64,000 bases of DNA, taken from Manihot esculenta (lineage: Eukaryota; Streptophyta; Magnoliopsida; Malpighiales; Euphorbiaceae). The stretch is from the NCBI RefSeq assembly GCF_001659605.2, contig NC_035162.2:10063248-10127247 (forward strand), in the 5' to 3' direction. The position numbers and the translations under genes were made by a program. Below, one piece after another: positions 50,970 to 62,053 of the stretch (the stretch's first letter is position 1; each line of letters begins with the position of its first letter). The notes under the pieces are model-generated. The model did no database searches and had not been told where the DNA came from. It was given only the letters and a program-made list of their open reading frames with translations.

Positions 50970-52818
50970 CATTCGTTCTCCATAAACTGGAAAAATTAGC
51001 TTTCTCCAAGCTCCAATCAATAAAGCTCCATTCCAGCCTATCATAGGCTTTTTCTAAATCAATTTTCAAAGCCACAAATCCATTGCCACCGTTCATTTTC
51101 CCCATAGTGTGAAGAGCCTCTTGGTAAATGACTCCATTATCCGTAATTTGCCGACCCGGAACAAAACTATTCTGCTCTGGTCCAATTAATGAAGTAAGGA
51201 CTTGTTGTAACTTGTTCACCAAGACCTTCGTAATAAGCTTATAAAGCACATTACAGAGGCTAATTGGCCGAAATTGAGTAATAAATTCAGGGGTAGCCAC
51301 CTTCGGTATCAATACCAAAACCGTCTCATTAATCATGCTTGGGAGCTCATTGCCTCGTAATAAAAAAAGAACAAAATCTATCACCTGAGTCCCAACTATT
51401 GGCCAAGCCTTCTTACAAAATTCAACAGTAAAACCATCGTCGCCAGCCGCTTTACCACTCGCCATCTGGTCCAATTCTAGCTTAACCTCCTCTAGAGAAA
51501 ATGGTCTATCAAGTTCTGTAATTTGTGTCGTGGAGAGCACAGGATGGGCATATTGGAAAGGAATATCCAAAAGCTCACCCAAATCAGAAGTATACAAATT
51601 GCGGAAAAAATTGATGGCCATACCTTTAAGAACCGACGGATCAGTAACAACCTCCCCCAAATCATTCTTTAAAGCAGAAATACAGAATTTTTTCCGTTTG
51701 ATAGTAGCTGCTAGATGATAGAAATGAGTATTTCGTTCGCCGTTCGCTATCCATTCCTCTTTTGATTTCTGAAACCAGTACATCTCCTCTTGGCGTAGAA
51801 TCTCTTCCAATTTGCGTTTCAATTTAAATTCAAGCTTTACAAGGCTCCTTGTCCGGCTTTCAGCAAGATCTCTCTGAACACCACCTAACCTGCGTAAAAG
51901 CCTTCTCTTGTTATTAAAGATATTACCGAACTGAGTCCTATTCCACTCTCCAAGCTGAATTTTTAATGTGCTCAGATTATGAATTAGGGAACGATTTGGA
52001 TCCCAAGAGCATGCAACTACTTGATCAAACTGAGCATGTGGTGTCCAAGCTGTTAAAAACCGAAAAGGACGAACTCCAAAAGCTAGAACCCCTTGACATT
52101 TAATCACAATTGGGACATGATCTGAATGCAATTTAGGTGGATGTTCAACAATAGCATCAACATAATCCAGTCTCCAATCAGTAGATACAAAACATCGATC
52201 TAACCGAGCAGCTTGATAGGGGACATTTTCGCCACTTCTCTGCCATGTAAAACCACTCCCAACAAACCCCAGATCAATAAGAGAGTGCTTGAAAATCCAG
52301 TCTGAAAAATCCTGAGCTCCTGGAGGATTAGAAGAAGAATATCCACTTTGTTCAGATGAGTCCACTACAGAATTAAAATCACCCGCGACAATCCATTTAG
52401 AAATGGATAGACTATTTTCTCCAGAAAGAGATTGCCAAAGCTTCCTCCTTAAATAAATATCAGGGCTTGCATAAACTACACTAAACAACCATTTCTCTCC
52501 AGTAGAAAAATTAATTGCTACCGTAATGAATTGAGGATCAGTAACAACTAATTCAATTCGAAAACCATCTTCTGACCAAAGCAACCAAATACCACCACTA
52601 AATCTGACTGCCTCAATACGGATCCAATTTTCATACCCCAACAAACCACAAACTTCATCAGCCGCTTCTCCAGAAATACGAGGTTCCACTAAACAAAAGA
52701 TGTTAGGATGATATAGCCTCTTGTATTCCTGAAAAGCATTGCGAAAAGTAGATGATGATGCACCATGACAATTCCAGGTTATAATTATCATTAAAATAAA
52801 TATTAAAAAGAGCATCAT
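50970..52818 (-). pseudogene. LINE ORF2, N-terminal piece (endonuclease and RT start)
   Basis: Long open frame. The endonuclease part shows ITWNCHGA, the VAGDFNSVVD catalytic segment and SDHVPIVI. The RT start shows LVLIPKV, FRPISLCNVLYK, FVPGRQITDN and ALKIDLEKAYDRLEW. It is cut by element B and continues in the central piece at 41994. Confidence 0.9.
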
Positions 52819-52839
52819 CAGATTAATCTCACAAGGGTA

Positions 52840-54087
52840 TCACATACGCTGTTGGTGCTCCAAAGGAGCAACCAAACTAGCAGAAGTCGCCTTATTCAAC
52901 TCATTCAAAATTGTCCCGGCCATAATCAACGTGACATCATCCTCACTCCCATTGACTGTCTTTTGTCCAGGGACAATATTCGGGCTAGACGGATGAGGGA
53001 AAGATGGGTTACGAAAACCTGGTGGATTTGGAGGCACATGATTCAAGACACTCAACCCCACCTGATCTTCAGAAGAAACAACCCAAGATTCTACCCTCTC
53101 CTTCCCATTACCAACAACTACAGTATGCTCAACCTCTGCCGCTGCTTTCCTTGATAATCCAATTCTAGTATTAGGTTGTACTTCCCTAGAAGTCGTAGCA
53201 GAGGATGGAATTATCTCGACATTAGCATTATTAGCCACAGCCTGACCTCCTCGTCCTCCACGAAACAGCCCTCTACCACCACGACTCCCTCTCTGGATTC
53301 CACCTCCCCTAGATACTACATTATTTGCCCGGTTGCTAGGACGCTCATCATGGACAGCCATGTGAATCTCCTGAGTGCCCAAACTACCATTATTCTGCTC
53401 CTCTGGTATGACCTCATCCTCTAAATTAAGTAAAGAGTCAAAACGATTTCCCGTAGACCCATCTGCAACTACCCTTCGAACCTCATCTCTGTCAACTCTC
53501 TTAGGCCCAGGCCTGATACTTTGACGATTATCCCTACGTCGATCCCTCCGAACCAACATCCAATCCCCAAAATCCTCAGTAGTAGCGGGATTGACAAGCA
53601 AACTCTCAGGCATTTTGTAAGTCTCACGGTTCAGCTCATGACCAACAACAGCACCTTGCTGATTAACCTGCATTGGTTTAATACTAGGACAAGTTTCCTT
53701 CATATGCCCATACTTACCACACTCAAAGCACACCATATGCAAACCCTCATATTTAATTCGGCGAACTCTACGGTGTAGCTTGAATTTAGATAGAAGGGGC
53801 TTAGTTAAATCCAATTCCACACAAACTCTGGCAAAATGTCCTCGAGTCACAAGGCTAGTATTAGAGTCAACTTTAACAGGCTCACCTATTTTACGGGCAA
53901 TGCATAACAAAAGTTCCTCATCATAATATTCAATAGGTAAGCAAGGGAAACGAATCCATACAGTTAAACGTTCTAACACATCCTGAAAAGGGTCAAACTC
54001 CGGGCACCATTGACGAATAGTCAAGTAGTGGTCAGCAATAATCCAGGGTCCCTCCGATCTAGCAAAGTCCAAGTCCAAGTCCCCATA
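52840..54087 (-). pseudogene. LINE ORF1 (DUF4283 and CCHC knuckle), 5'-truncated
   Basis: About 415 codons, open. It begins inside the DUF4283 domain (SEGPWIIADHYLTIRQW, then VWIRFPCLPIEYYD), followed by a CCHC knuckle (CFECGKYGHMKETC) and a Gly/Arg-rich stretch (RGGGIQRGSRGGRG). This is the RNA-binding protein of plant L1 elements. No start codon of the original protein is present, so the copy was truncated on insertion. Confidence 0.85.
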
Positions 54088-55200
54088 CAATTAAAATTTG
54101 TACCATTAAAAATTAATAAAATTATCACGTCACTTGTCATATTAATAAATTTTAGCTCTAAATTTTAGAGTAAAATTAATAATAATTTAAAAATTTTGGA
54201 TAAAATCATAACAAAATTAAAAGTATAGAATTCTTATAACAATTATTTATTTTATTAATAATTTTTTTAAAAGAATAAAAACTGAATTTATAATTTTATA
54301 TTAATTATATAGTTTTTTAGCCACTCAATCAAATTAAATAATTAAATATTTAATTTATATATTATTAGTTTTTTTAAAATTCACTCTAAATATAATTTAA
54401 AAAAGAGTGATGAATTAATATTATATTTAAGAGATAAAAAAATAATTTTAAAAAAATATTTTAAAATTAAATTTAATATTTTTAAATTATATTATATTAA
54501 ATATTATTTTAAATTATTTTTTAATATTTCATGACTAATATATTTAATAATATTATTTTCTTAATGAAAATTTTAAAACACTAAATAGTAAATATATTAG
54601 ATAACTTCAAGAAAAATGTATTGATAATGATTTTAGTTCAGATAAGATTATAATAAATTATTATTATAAAATTATTGATAGAAATTTAAAAAATTAAACA
54701 ATAATATAAATAATAATTTTTAAATATATTTAATAATAATAATAAATAATTTTATAATTTTATAAATTTCTAATTATACTAATAAGGTGGAATATATTTT
54801 GTCAAATATTAAAAAATAAAATTTAATTGATAAAAATTAAAAGTATAAATTAAAATTGTAATAAAATAAAGTATATAAAAATTTTTTTATGATTAATTTT
54901 AAATTTTATTAGTATGATATGGTAATATGAGGATTATATAATAAGTAATGTGATAATTTTATTAATTTTTTTTAATGATGCTTACAATAAAATTATAATT
55001 AAAATAATTTTAAAAAATTAAATTTTAATTAAAAAATATAAAATATAATTAAAATAAAATAAAAAATAGAGATTTTTTCACCTATTAACTCTTAAAATAA
55101 ACACGTACAATTACCAAAAGTATTGAAAACCAATATCGCACTTTTTTAATTTTTTATTTCTTTAATCTACATCTCCTATTGGTTAATGGTTATACAGAAA
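54088..55200. other. Extremely AT-rich spacer
   Basis: Over 1 kb made almost only of A and T runs, with no gene or element ends recognised. It separates the nested transposon block from the CXIP4 promoter. Confidence 0.6.
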
Positions 55201-56826
55201 ACGACGTCAGTTTGCGGTCATCCCTCGTTTTCGTTTGCAAATTGACGCTTTTGCCTTAGCCTCCCAACGGGATTCAGCACAATCTTTCGAAATGGGCGGA
55301 GCAATTTTGTTTTTTGCTTTTTTCTTTTCCTAAAAACCTCTGGCGGTCTTTTCACAGATATAAGATTTCCTCAAACACAGTTCGTTTCATAGATATATCT
55401 TCGGGTAGTTTTTTTTTTTTTTTATTTTGATATTTTGTCTTCTATCAGCTACATCCGATCTCTATTAGCTCAAAATCTCTATTGGGGGCTTCGAATCTCT
55501 GTAGGTAAGCTTGTTTCTTCTTCTGATTTTTCCTTTTCATTGACGTTTTCTTTTAATATTTGGTTTCCTGTTTGTTTCCTATGAAAAATTTGATTTTCTA
55601 GTCATCTGGTGGTTTCATTTTGGGTGAGAATCCGCTCTTTTCATTTTCATTTTCATTTTCATTTTTCTGGCATTTTTTGATTATTTTCTTATTAATTTTA
55701 TATTAAGAAAATATTATTGGAAAGATATCATATAATCATTATAATTCCTATATAATTACACTAAGCTTTCTGTTAAGCGAGTTTCTTCTACTCTGGATTC
55801 TTTTGATTTTGCTTTAATTTGTGGTTTGGTATTTACCGACTCGTACATCTGCATTATGTATGTTTCCGTGACCGGTCCCAAATTTAGCTGCGTAAATCCT
55901 TCTTATTATGCACCTGAATGCTATTATCTTCGTAGCAATGGTCAATCCAACAGAGCTAATGCTCTGCAATCTTTTCTCATCTTTCCATGACCGGTATCTT
56001 GATTTAAGTCTTGCTTTTAAGTGTCTATTAATCTATATATAAAGTGGCCTTTCTATGCAAAACTGTCCACTAAACTCTCTTTTGCTTGATCAATTTGTTT
56101 AATCCTTTCTTGTCTAGAAAAATCAACCTTTGATCAACGTCTTGCATTTCCTGTTATATGCTGGCTTTGTTGAATGTTAACAAAGTTTTTGCATTGTTGA
56201 TTCATAGGCGTAGTGCTTCTTTCTTTATGCCGCCTGTTGGTATAGTGGTGCAGGGTTAAACCGAAATACATAATACATAGCCAAGGCATAGGTGTAATTT
56301 TTTATTCAACAGTGGATATGACAATTGAGCATTTGCGACTGCATTAATTGGGATACTCAATAAAAGGAATTGTTTTATTCAAATTCAACAAACCTAGAGT
56401 TATTTCAAATACTTCTATCCCAACTAATATATCAGATTTATATACTTCTTTTAAAAGGAAATGAAATATTTAAATGAATTTTCATTGAATAATTATTCAT
56501 TTATTTATTTAATGTAAATAGCTGCAAGGTGAAAAATAGTGCTTATTTATTTTAATGTAAATAGCTGCAAGGTGAAAAATAGTACTTCAATTTGATCTTA
56601 TCCAATATGGTTGTTAAGTGATTGATTCGAAGTTTTTTACGTATTTGCCAACTAGTGCATCTACGAATTGGAAACTTACTGTTTTCTTGTCATAGTCGAT
56701 TCTTTCATGTTCCATTTCAATTGGTCAACTTGAAAGTTTAATATGCTGTTGACTTTAATTTATAGCAATTTTGATTGAAATCCCTCGTCGGTATTTTGGT
56801 TACAGTTTGATTCCCCATATTTTAAG
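55201..56826 (+). promoter_or_regulatory. CXIP4 upstream region with probable leader intron
   Basis: The sequence becomes gene-like from about 55200. A good donor (CTGTAG then GTAAGC, at about 55504) and acceptors at about 56765 and 56806 (GGTTACAG) suggest a non-coding first exon and a leader intron of about 1.3 kb, as is common in plant housekeeping genes. A TTTTCA microsatellite lies at 55637-55665. At about 56510-56585 a roughly 44-bp unit (TTTAATGTAAATAGCTGCAA and following) is tandemly duplicated. Confidence 0.55.
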
Positions 56827-58120
56827 ATGCCGGCCACAGCAGGAAGGGTTCGCATGCCTGCAAATAATAGGGTACATAGCAGTGCTGCTCTCCAGACTCA
56901 TGGTATATGGCAGAGTGCAATTGGGTATGACCCATATGCACCCAACAAGGATGATACTAAAAATTCTTCCCAGCAAAAGCCTTCAAATGCGGAACCTGAG
57001 TCAGAGAATTCATACGCCAGCTTCCAGGGCCTCTTAGCTCTTGCCCGAATCACGGGTTCCAGTGCTGATGAAGCTCGTGGTGCTTGCAAGAGGTGTGGTC
57101 GTGTTGGTCATCTGGCTTATCAATGTAGAAACTTTTTTAGTGTTAAGGATGACAAGGAGAAAGACCCAGAAGCAGTCCAAGTAGCAGCTTTGTCTGGATT
57201 GGAAAATATGATGGGTAATGGAAAATTTGCAGCTGTGAGCAAGGAGAGTGAGGAAGAGGACAGTGACACTTCAGATTCTGAGGCAGATTCAGAGATCGAG
57301 AGGATTATTGCTGAAAGGTATGGTAAGAGGAGCAGTAGTAAGAAGAGGTCATCTAAGAAAGAGAATTCTGATGAAGGGTCAGATTCCGATTCTGGGGAGA
57401 GGAAGAAAAGGGGAAGGTCAAGGAAAAGGAGTAGTAAGAAGAGGGGCACTAACGATTCAGAGAATGAGGATGAAGGTAAAATGAAAAAGAGGAGGAGAAG
57501 GAAGAGGGATGAGTCCTCTGAGGACGAGGAAGAGAGGCAGCATTATAAGAGAAAGAATAGGAAGGAGAAGAGGAGGAGGAGGAGGAGGAGGAGGATAAGT
57601 CACAGCTATACTGACGATTCTCAATCAGATGCATCTGATGACTCTGCCAGAAGGCAAAGGCGAAAGAGCAGGAAGTCAGCATCAGCATCTGATTCTGATG
57701 TGAGTGGCTCTGATGACTCACGAGTTGGAAGGGTTACAAAGCGACATGATAAGAGAGTGAAAAGCGCCACCATGAGGAGGATGGGCCACCCCCTGCTAGT
57801 GAAGGTAAACAATTTAGTTCTTTGGTGGATTTCTTACCTAACTTACCTGTGAATAAACTGTAGTTAGTCTTAATTGCTACGTGTTCTGTATAGTTAATTA
57901 TAAGTTTTTGTGCGATGTATTGGTTGTATTGCATTTCATGCCCTAAGATCACCACTGCTGCGTTTCATATGTACTTGTAAATCATGAATTAACCCTTGTT
58001 TTCCCAATTTTAAAAGGTTGTCTTGTAAAAATGATGCGACTGATTACTGCTTTTGAAATGAATTGGTGCTTGATAGCTTACGGCCCAAGTTTTTTGTTTT
58101 TGCAGGGATCGATGGGTTAA
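56827..58120 (+). CDS. CXIP4: CAX-interacting protein 4 (CCHC zinc-knuckle nuclear protein)
   Basis: Exons 56827-57804 and 58106-58120 (GT-AG, phase 0) give 330 aa as the sequence stands. The start MPATAGRVRMPANNRVHSSA matches plant CXIP4 proteins. One CCHC knuckle CKRCGRVGHLAYQC is at residues 87-100. The rest is a highly charged Ser/Asp/Glu and Lys/Arg-rich tail with several nuclear-localisation-like runs, similar to SR-type and SREK1IP1-like proteins. CXIP4 was named as an activator of the CAX1 vacuolar Ca2+/H+ exchanger and is largely nuclear. After KRHDKRVK the frame reads into unrelated residues, while another frame reads KRHHEEDGPPPASEG, so the last about 20 residues are probably shifted by one missing A. 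Confidence 0.92.
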
Positions 58121-59059
58121 TATGTAGACTGAGTTACAAGAAACAGAGCGAATTAGTGGTGTAATTGAAGTACTCGGTTCCATTCTTGTGCATGAACGTC
58201 TGAAAATTTGTCCCTATCATAATTTCTCTCTAAAAAATAAAAAGTAAGATATTCAAACATTTTTGTTCGAGTTGTATAAAGAGCCTATAAAAAGTAGTTG
58301 CTTTGGAACATGGTCTGTCCGAAGCACCACTTCAATTTTCAATTATACAGATTATTTATCTTTTCGGTTTTCCCTACCTAGAGAAAAAGACAGAAAGGAG
58401 CTTGAGCTTTCTCTAATACAAGTTTTAAATGAACGATGGTGTTTGTATAGTTAATTTGTACCATATTCTTGCCAAAAAAAATTTGTACTATATTGACTCT
58501 TTAGTTTGAATTGAAAAAAGGCAGTTTCCAGTACAGCACAGGTACTAATTCCATAACAGAGCTTGGAACAAAACGGGCTGCCACAAAAGAAAAAAAAGGA
58601 TTTCATTCCGTCTAATTTCTGTAGTCTTTGTTACTTCACCGAGGCCAAAGCAAAAATTCAATTATGACACGTTTGTTCCAATTTCCTACATCGTTTTCCT
58701 AAACGAAGTGGAGCAAAGCGCCCATGGCAAATCTTGCAACATTGAATCTCAACAATATTAAATATCTCATTCAACAGGGCTTCTATTATGCTTGAAATAA
58801 CTAATAAAGGTGCAATTCCAAGTGATGACACCCTGTTGGGAAACATAGCTGAAAAATTGAATCTCAAATAAAATATTCAATGTCTTATTCAACAGGGCTT
58901 CTCTTATGCTTGAAATTAACTAATAAAAGATGTATTTCTAAGTGATTAAACCCCGTTGAGAAGAATAGTTGAAAATTGCCAACAAAGGGAAGAACATGCC
59001 CTTTTTATCCAAAGCAGATTCTACCTTAATGAAATGCTGTTTGAGCAATCCATGGTTGT
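58121..59059. other. Convergent 3' UTRs of CXIP4 and TIM9
   Basis: The two genes face each other across about 940 bases. A partly repeated segment (58740-58860 and 58850-58960) holds two similar copies of a CAACAGGGCTTCT-containing sequence. No coding sequence is seen. Confidence 0.55.
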
Positions 59060-60507
59060 TTAGCTGCTTTGGTCTGGTGTAGCAGCAAGATTGTTAAGCT
59101 CTGCAAATCTTAGACCAACTCGCATTGAATGCTTCAAGAATTTCTCAGCACATCTCATGACACAGGTTTCCTCCTGCTTTTGTAGTGATTTCCGTGTAAA
59201 GTTATCTACACAGTCATTGAAGCATCTCTCCACAACTGAATTGTACATCCTCATACTGCAGATACACATTAGGCATGATTAATATTCGGGCATTCAATTC
59301 CATAAATAGGCTATGTTTGGAATAAAGGTTTTCTTAGAAATCCTAGGAGTTGTACAGATAAGAGGAAATCAAGAGAGGACCACTTTGTACTCCACATGTT
59401 TCCATACTACACGGTAAGATTACTTCATAGGAAGTTAGGAACACAATTGCCAATTCCATAATTGACCTGCAGCATACAAGAACTGGATGTGGAGCCATAT
59501 AAACAAGCAAGAAAACGAAGATCCATTGGCCACTCTTAGAGCTTCACAAAACGACCAACACTGGAAAAAACAAAAGCACCGATCTTTGTAAGACAACAGC
59601 AAGGAGGGAAGGGGGGAAGCATTGAGCTCCTACAAGAACTTAACATCTCAGTGACAATCACACTCATGTAGCCTCTTAAGATATTGAATATGCTCTAAGG
59701 CTCATGGTAATGCACATATCACATAAAAAAGATAGATCTGAATTCTGAAACAACCTAAAATTTAGTATCATCAGCATTTTTTTGAGTTGTGGATACTAAG
59801 ATTTGGACAAGCTAAAAATTGAAATATGCAGCAAAATGTCAGATAATAAAGTGTCCAGTGAAATGGCAAGGACACAGCAAAGTACACATACCACAAGTGC
59901 TCACACATGAACATAATCCCTAACTTTGGAAAAGGGGTATTCTTCCCAAAACGTCCGAATGCAACATATGCACATGATTGGCTGCACCGGTTTTAAGGGG
60001 AACATTGTTTTAGCTCCACACCAACGAAGTCACAAACCAAACTTGCAACATCAATATTTAAAATTGGTGTGTGAAGCCGTAAACGAGAGGGGGGAATAAA
60101 ACAAATTTACACCTCGAGGAAACGAACCCATCAGACAAACACTAATCTTGTTTGCTTCCTTCCTTTTAAACTGAATAGCAAAAGAAAATACAAAGCTTCA
60201 TACTTGGAATCACAAATTCTACGCCACTTTCATATAACACAGTAACTACAAAGAGCTAATTTCTAAGCCCCTAAACACCACCCCCCCCCCCCCCCCCACC
60301 ACCACCACCACTACCAAAAAAAAAAGATCAATTTGGAAACAAACCAGTTAGTCGATCTGTTCAGGATAAAGAAGTGAAAAAATTAAATGAGATAAAGGAA
60401 AGATTTACAAACCTGTCTCGTACTTGGAGTTGATCGATTACAGCTGCCATTCGCCTCTGGTCTTCTTCAGGTAGACCATCAAGACCTTGTAGCATGTTCT
60501 TGTCCAT
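59060..60507 (-). CDS. TIM9: Mitochondrial intermembrane chaperone TIM9, complete
   Basis: Two exons on the minus strand, 60507-60413 and 59255-59060, split inside Ser32 with GT-AG signals, give 96 aa. TIM9 forms a hexamer with TIM10 that escorts hydrophobic carriers across the intermembrane space to TIM22. The twin CX3C motif is complete: CFNDC (43-47) and CVMRC (63-67), which form two disulphides. The block [20 protein letters not shown] is nearly invariant in plants. There is no presequence, as expected for a protein imported by the Mia40 route. The intron is about 1.16 kb. Confidence 0.96.
60281..60312. repeat. Poly-C run and CCA microsatellite in TIM9 intron
   Basis: About 18 C followed by five CCA/ACC units. 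It is likely polymorphic and error-prone to sequence. Confidence 0.85.
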
Positions 60508-60673
60508 CACTTCTCAAAGATTTTTTTTCAAAAAAAAAAAAAACACAAACTAGGGTTTTGTTTTAGATTTTGTGATACAATCTAGTATTCCTCTTTTAAC
60601 ACGGAGAGGACCCTAAAATTTATCTTTAGCTTTAGTCTTCCGAGAGGGAAAAAAAAAATAGAAAGAAAAGTTA

Positions 60674-61352
60674 GTTTATATATTATACATTGGGGACCGC
60701 TGAGTATCATTATCCCAGCGTAGGGCCAGACTTGCGAGAGCAGTATTCGAGGTACACGAAGTCTCCCTGATGGGCCGAACTGGTTTCTCCGGCTCTGACC
60801 CAATCTTACCAAATGAATTGAATCACTCATAAATCCTAATCTGCTCCTTACGAGCTCGGCCTTGAAAAATGATAAGAGAAAAGACAACAGGTTCAGTCTC
60901 CTCGCAGCCCTATCTATACGCACGCTGGGAGAAATTAAATGGCCGTCTGACATCAGGCAGACGTCTCACGCTTTCGTACATACGAGCATGTATGACAGAG
61001 ACAAACGACACTGTAATTGTGAGGCGCTCGCTGGAAGAAATTAAATAGCCGCCTGACATCTGGTAAACGTCTCACGCTTTCGTACATACGAGCCTGTATG
61101 ACAGAGACAAACGACATTGTAACTGTGAGGCGCATGCTGGGAGAAATTAAATGGCCGCCTGACATTGGGCGGACTTCTCACGCTTTCATACATACGAGCC
61201 TGTATGACAGAGACAGATGACACTGTAACTGTGAGGCCATTAGGTACCACTAAGAGATAAAGAAAAAAGGATAAAGGGAGGAAGGCACCTTCCTCACGAA
61301 AAGGCTTACACACACGTACTAGAAACCCTATTCTCTGGATTTCAGAATATCA
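60674..61352 (+). repeat. Probable LTR end of a second Ty3/Gypsy type
   Basis: The segment ends in ...ATATCA just before ATTGGCGC, a primer-site-like sequence typical of plant Tat/Athila-class elements. I infer LTR sequence upstream but cannot place its left end. Confidence 0.5.
60925..61242. repeat. 3 x 106-bp tandem array (LTR-internal)
   Basis: GAAATTAAAT anchors recur at 60931, 61037 and 61143, exactly 106 bp apart. Units contain CTCACGCTTTC and TACGAGC(A/C)TGTATGACAG. Copies differ at several positions. Confidence 0.9.
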
Positions 61353-61911
61353 ATTGGCGCTATCTGTGGGAACGAAGGAGATCCTTCCGTTACCGGAGTT
61401 CCACTCTCACTACACCTACTGAGATCCAAAATAGCCAACCACCAATGTCGCCCGTTCCCTCACCAGGTTCGGCAAGAAACACACCCCAAAACACCCTTTG
61501 CACTAGCATTTGGAATTGAAACTGTGGTTCCTATTGAATTGCAAGTCCCCACTCACCGGATCCAGTTCAACAACGAAGACACTAACAATAACAAGATTGA
61601 GGAGCAATCTAGACGCCCTAGAAGAGATCAGAGATGAAGCGCAAGTAAGAACCGTGGCATATCAACAAAAAGCAACTCGTTATTATAATTAAAAAGTCAA
61701 GGAAAGGAGCCTGAATGTAGGAAATCTGACACTGAGAAAGCTGGAGGCCACGGGAAAGAGAGCTGCAATAGGAAAGCTGGCACCTACCTGGGAAGGTCTT
61801 TTCAGAATAATTAAAGTAGTGAAGCCAGGTGTATATCGAATAGAAGATATGCGAGGAAATCTAGAGCCGCACGCATGGAACATTCAACACCTGAAGAGGT
61901 ACTTTCCTTGA
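61353..61911 (+). pseudogene. Deleted Ty3/Gypsy internal region (integrase C-terminus)
   Basis: After the primer-like ATTGGCGCTATCTGTGGGAA the frame soon reads FALAFGIETVVPIELQVP, the integrase C-terminal segment, then LRKLEATGKRAAIGKLAPTW and HAWNIQHLKRYFP followed by TGA. This is the standard end of plant gypsy pol. At least one frameshift and one stop are present. Gag, protease, RT and the integrase core are missing between 61440 and 61497, so the copy is an internal deletion. Confidence 0.8.
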
Positions 61912-62053
61912 AATATAGATAATGTAACATGAACAATTGTATTCTGAAGCAATATGAATAAAATTGACTATGCAAAACAAGTCAAACAATGTCATTTTGT
62001 TGCCATTCGCATCATTTTCCTTTAAAAGAAAATAGAACAAGCATTTAAAAAGA

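Larger units (their letters stand above)
29953..54087 (-). mobile_element. L1-type LINE split by two LTR retrotransposons
   Basis: Three minus-strand pieces (54087-50970, 41994-41348 and 31640-29953) form one LINE once elements A and B and one copy of each 5-bp duplication are taken out. Order along the element: ORF1 with DUF4283 and a CCHC knuckle, ORF2 endonuclease, RT, zf-RVT and RNase H, then an A tail (T run on plus at 29953-29967). ORF1 begins inside the DUF4283 domain, so the 5' end is truncated. I could not find a convincing target duplication for the LINE itself. Confidence 0.88.

Noticed and set aside
29953..54087. Target-site duplication of the split LINE
   Set aside because: Compared the bases next to the T run with those after 54087; no convincing direct repeat was found.
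57120..57721. Minus-strand frames rich in Ser, Leu and Phe opposite CXIP4
   Set aside because: Complement of the Arg/Glu/Ser-rich coding tail; composition is explained by the sense strand.
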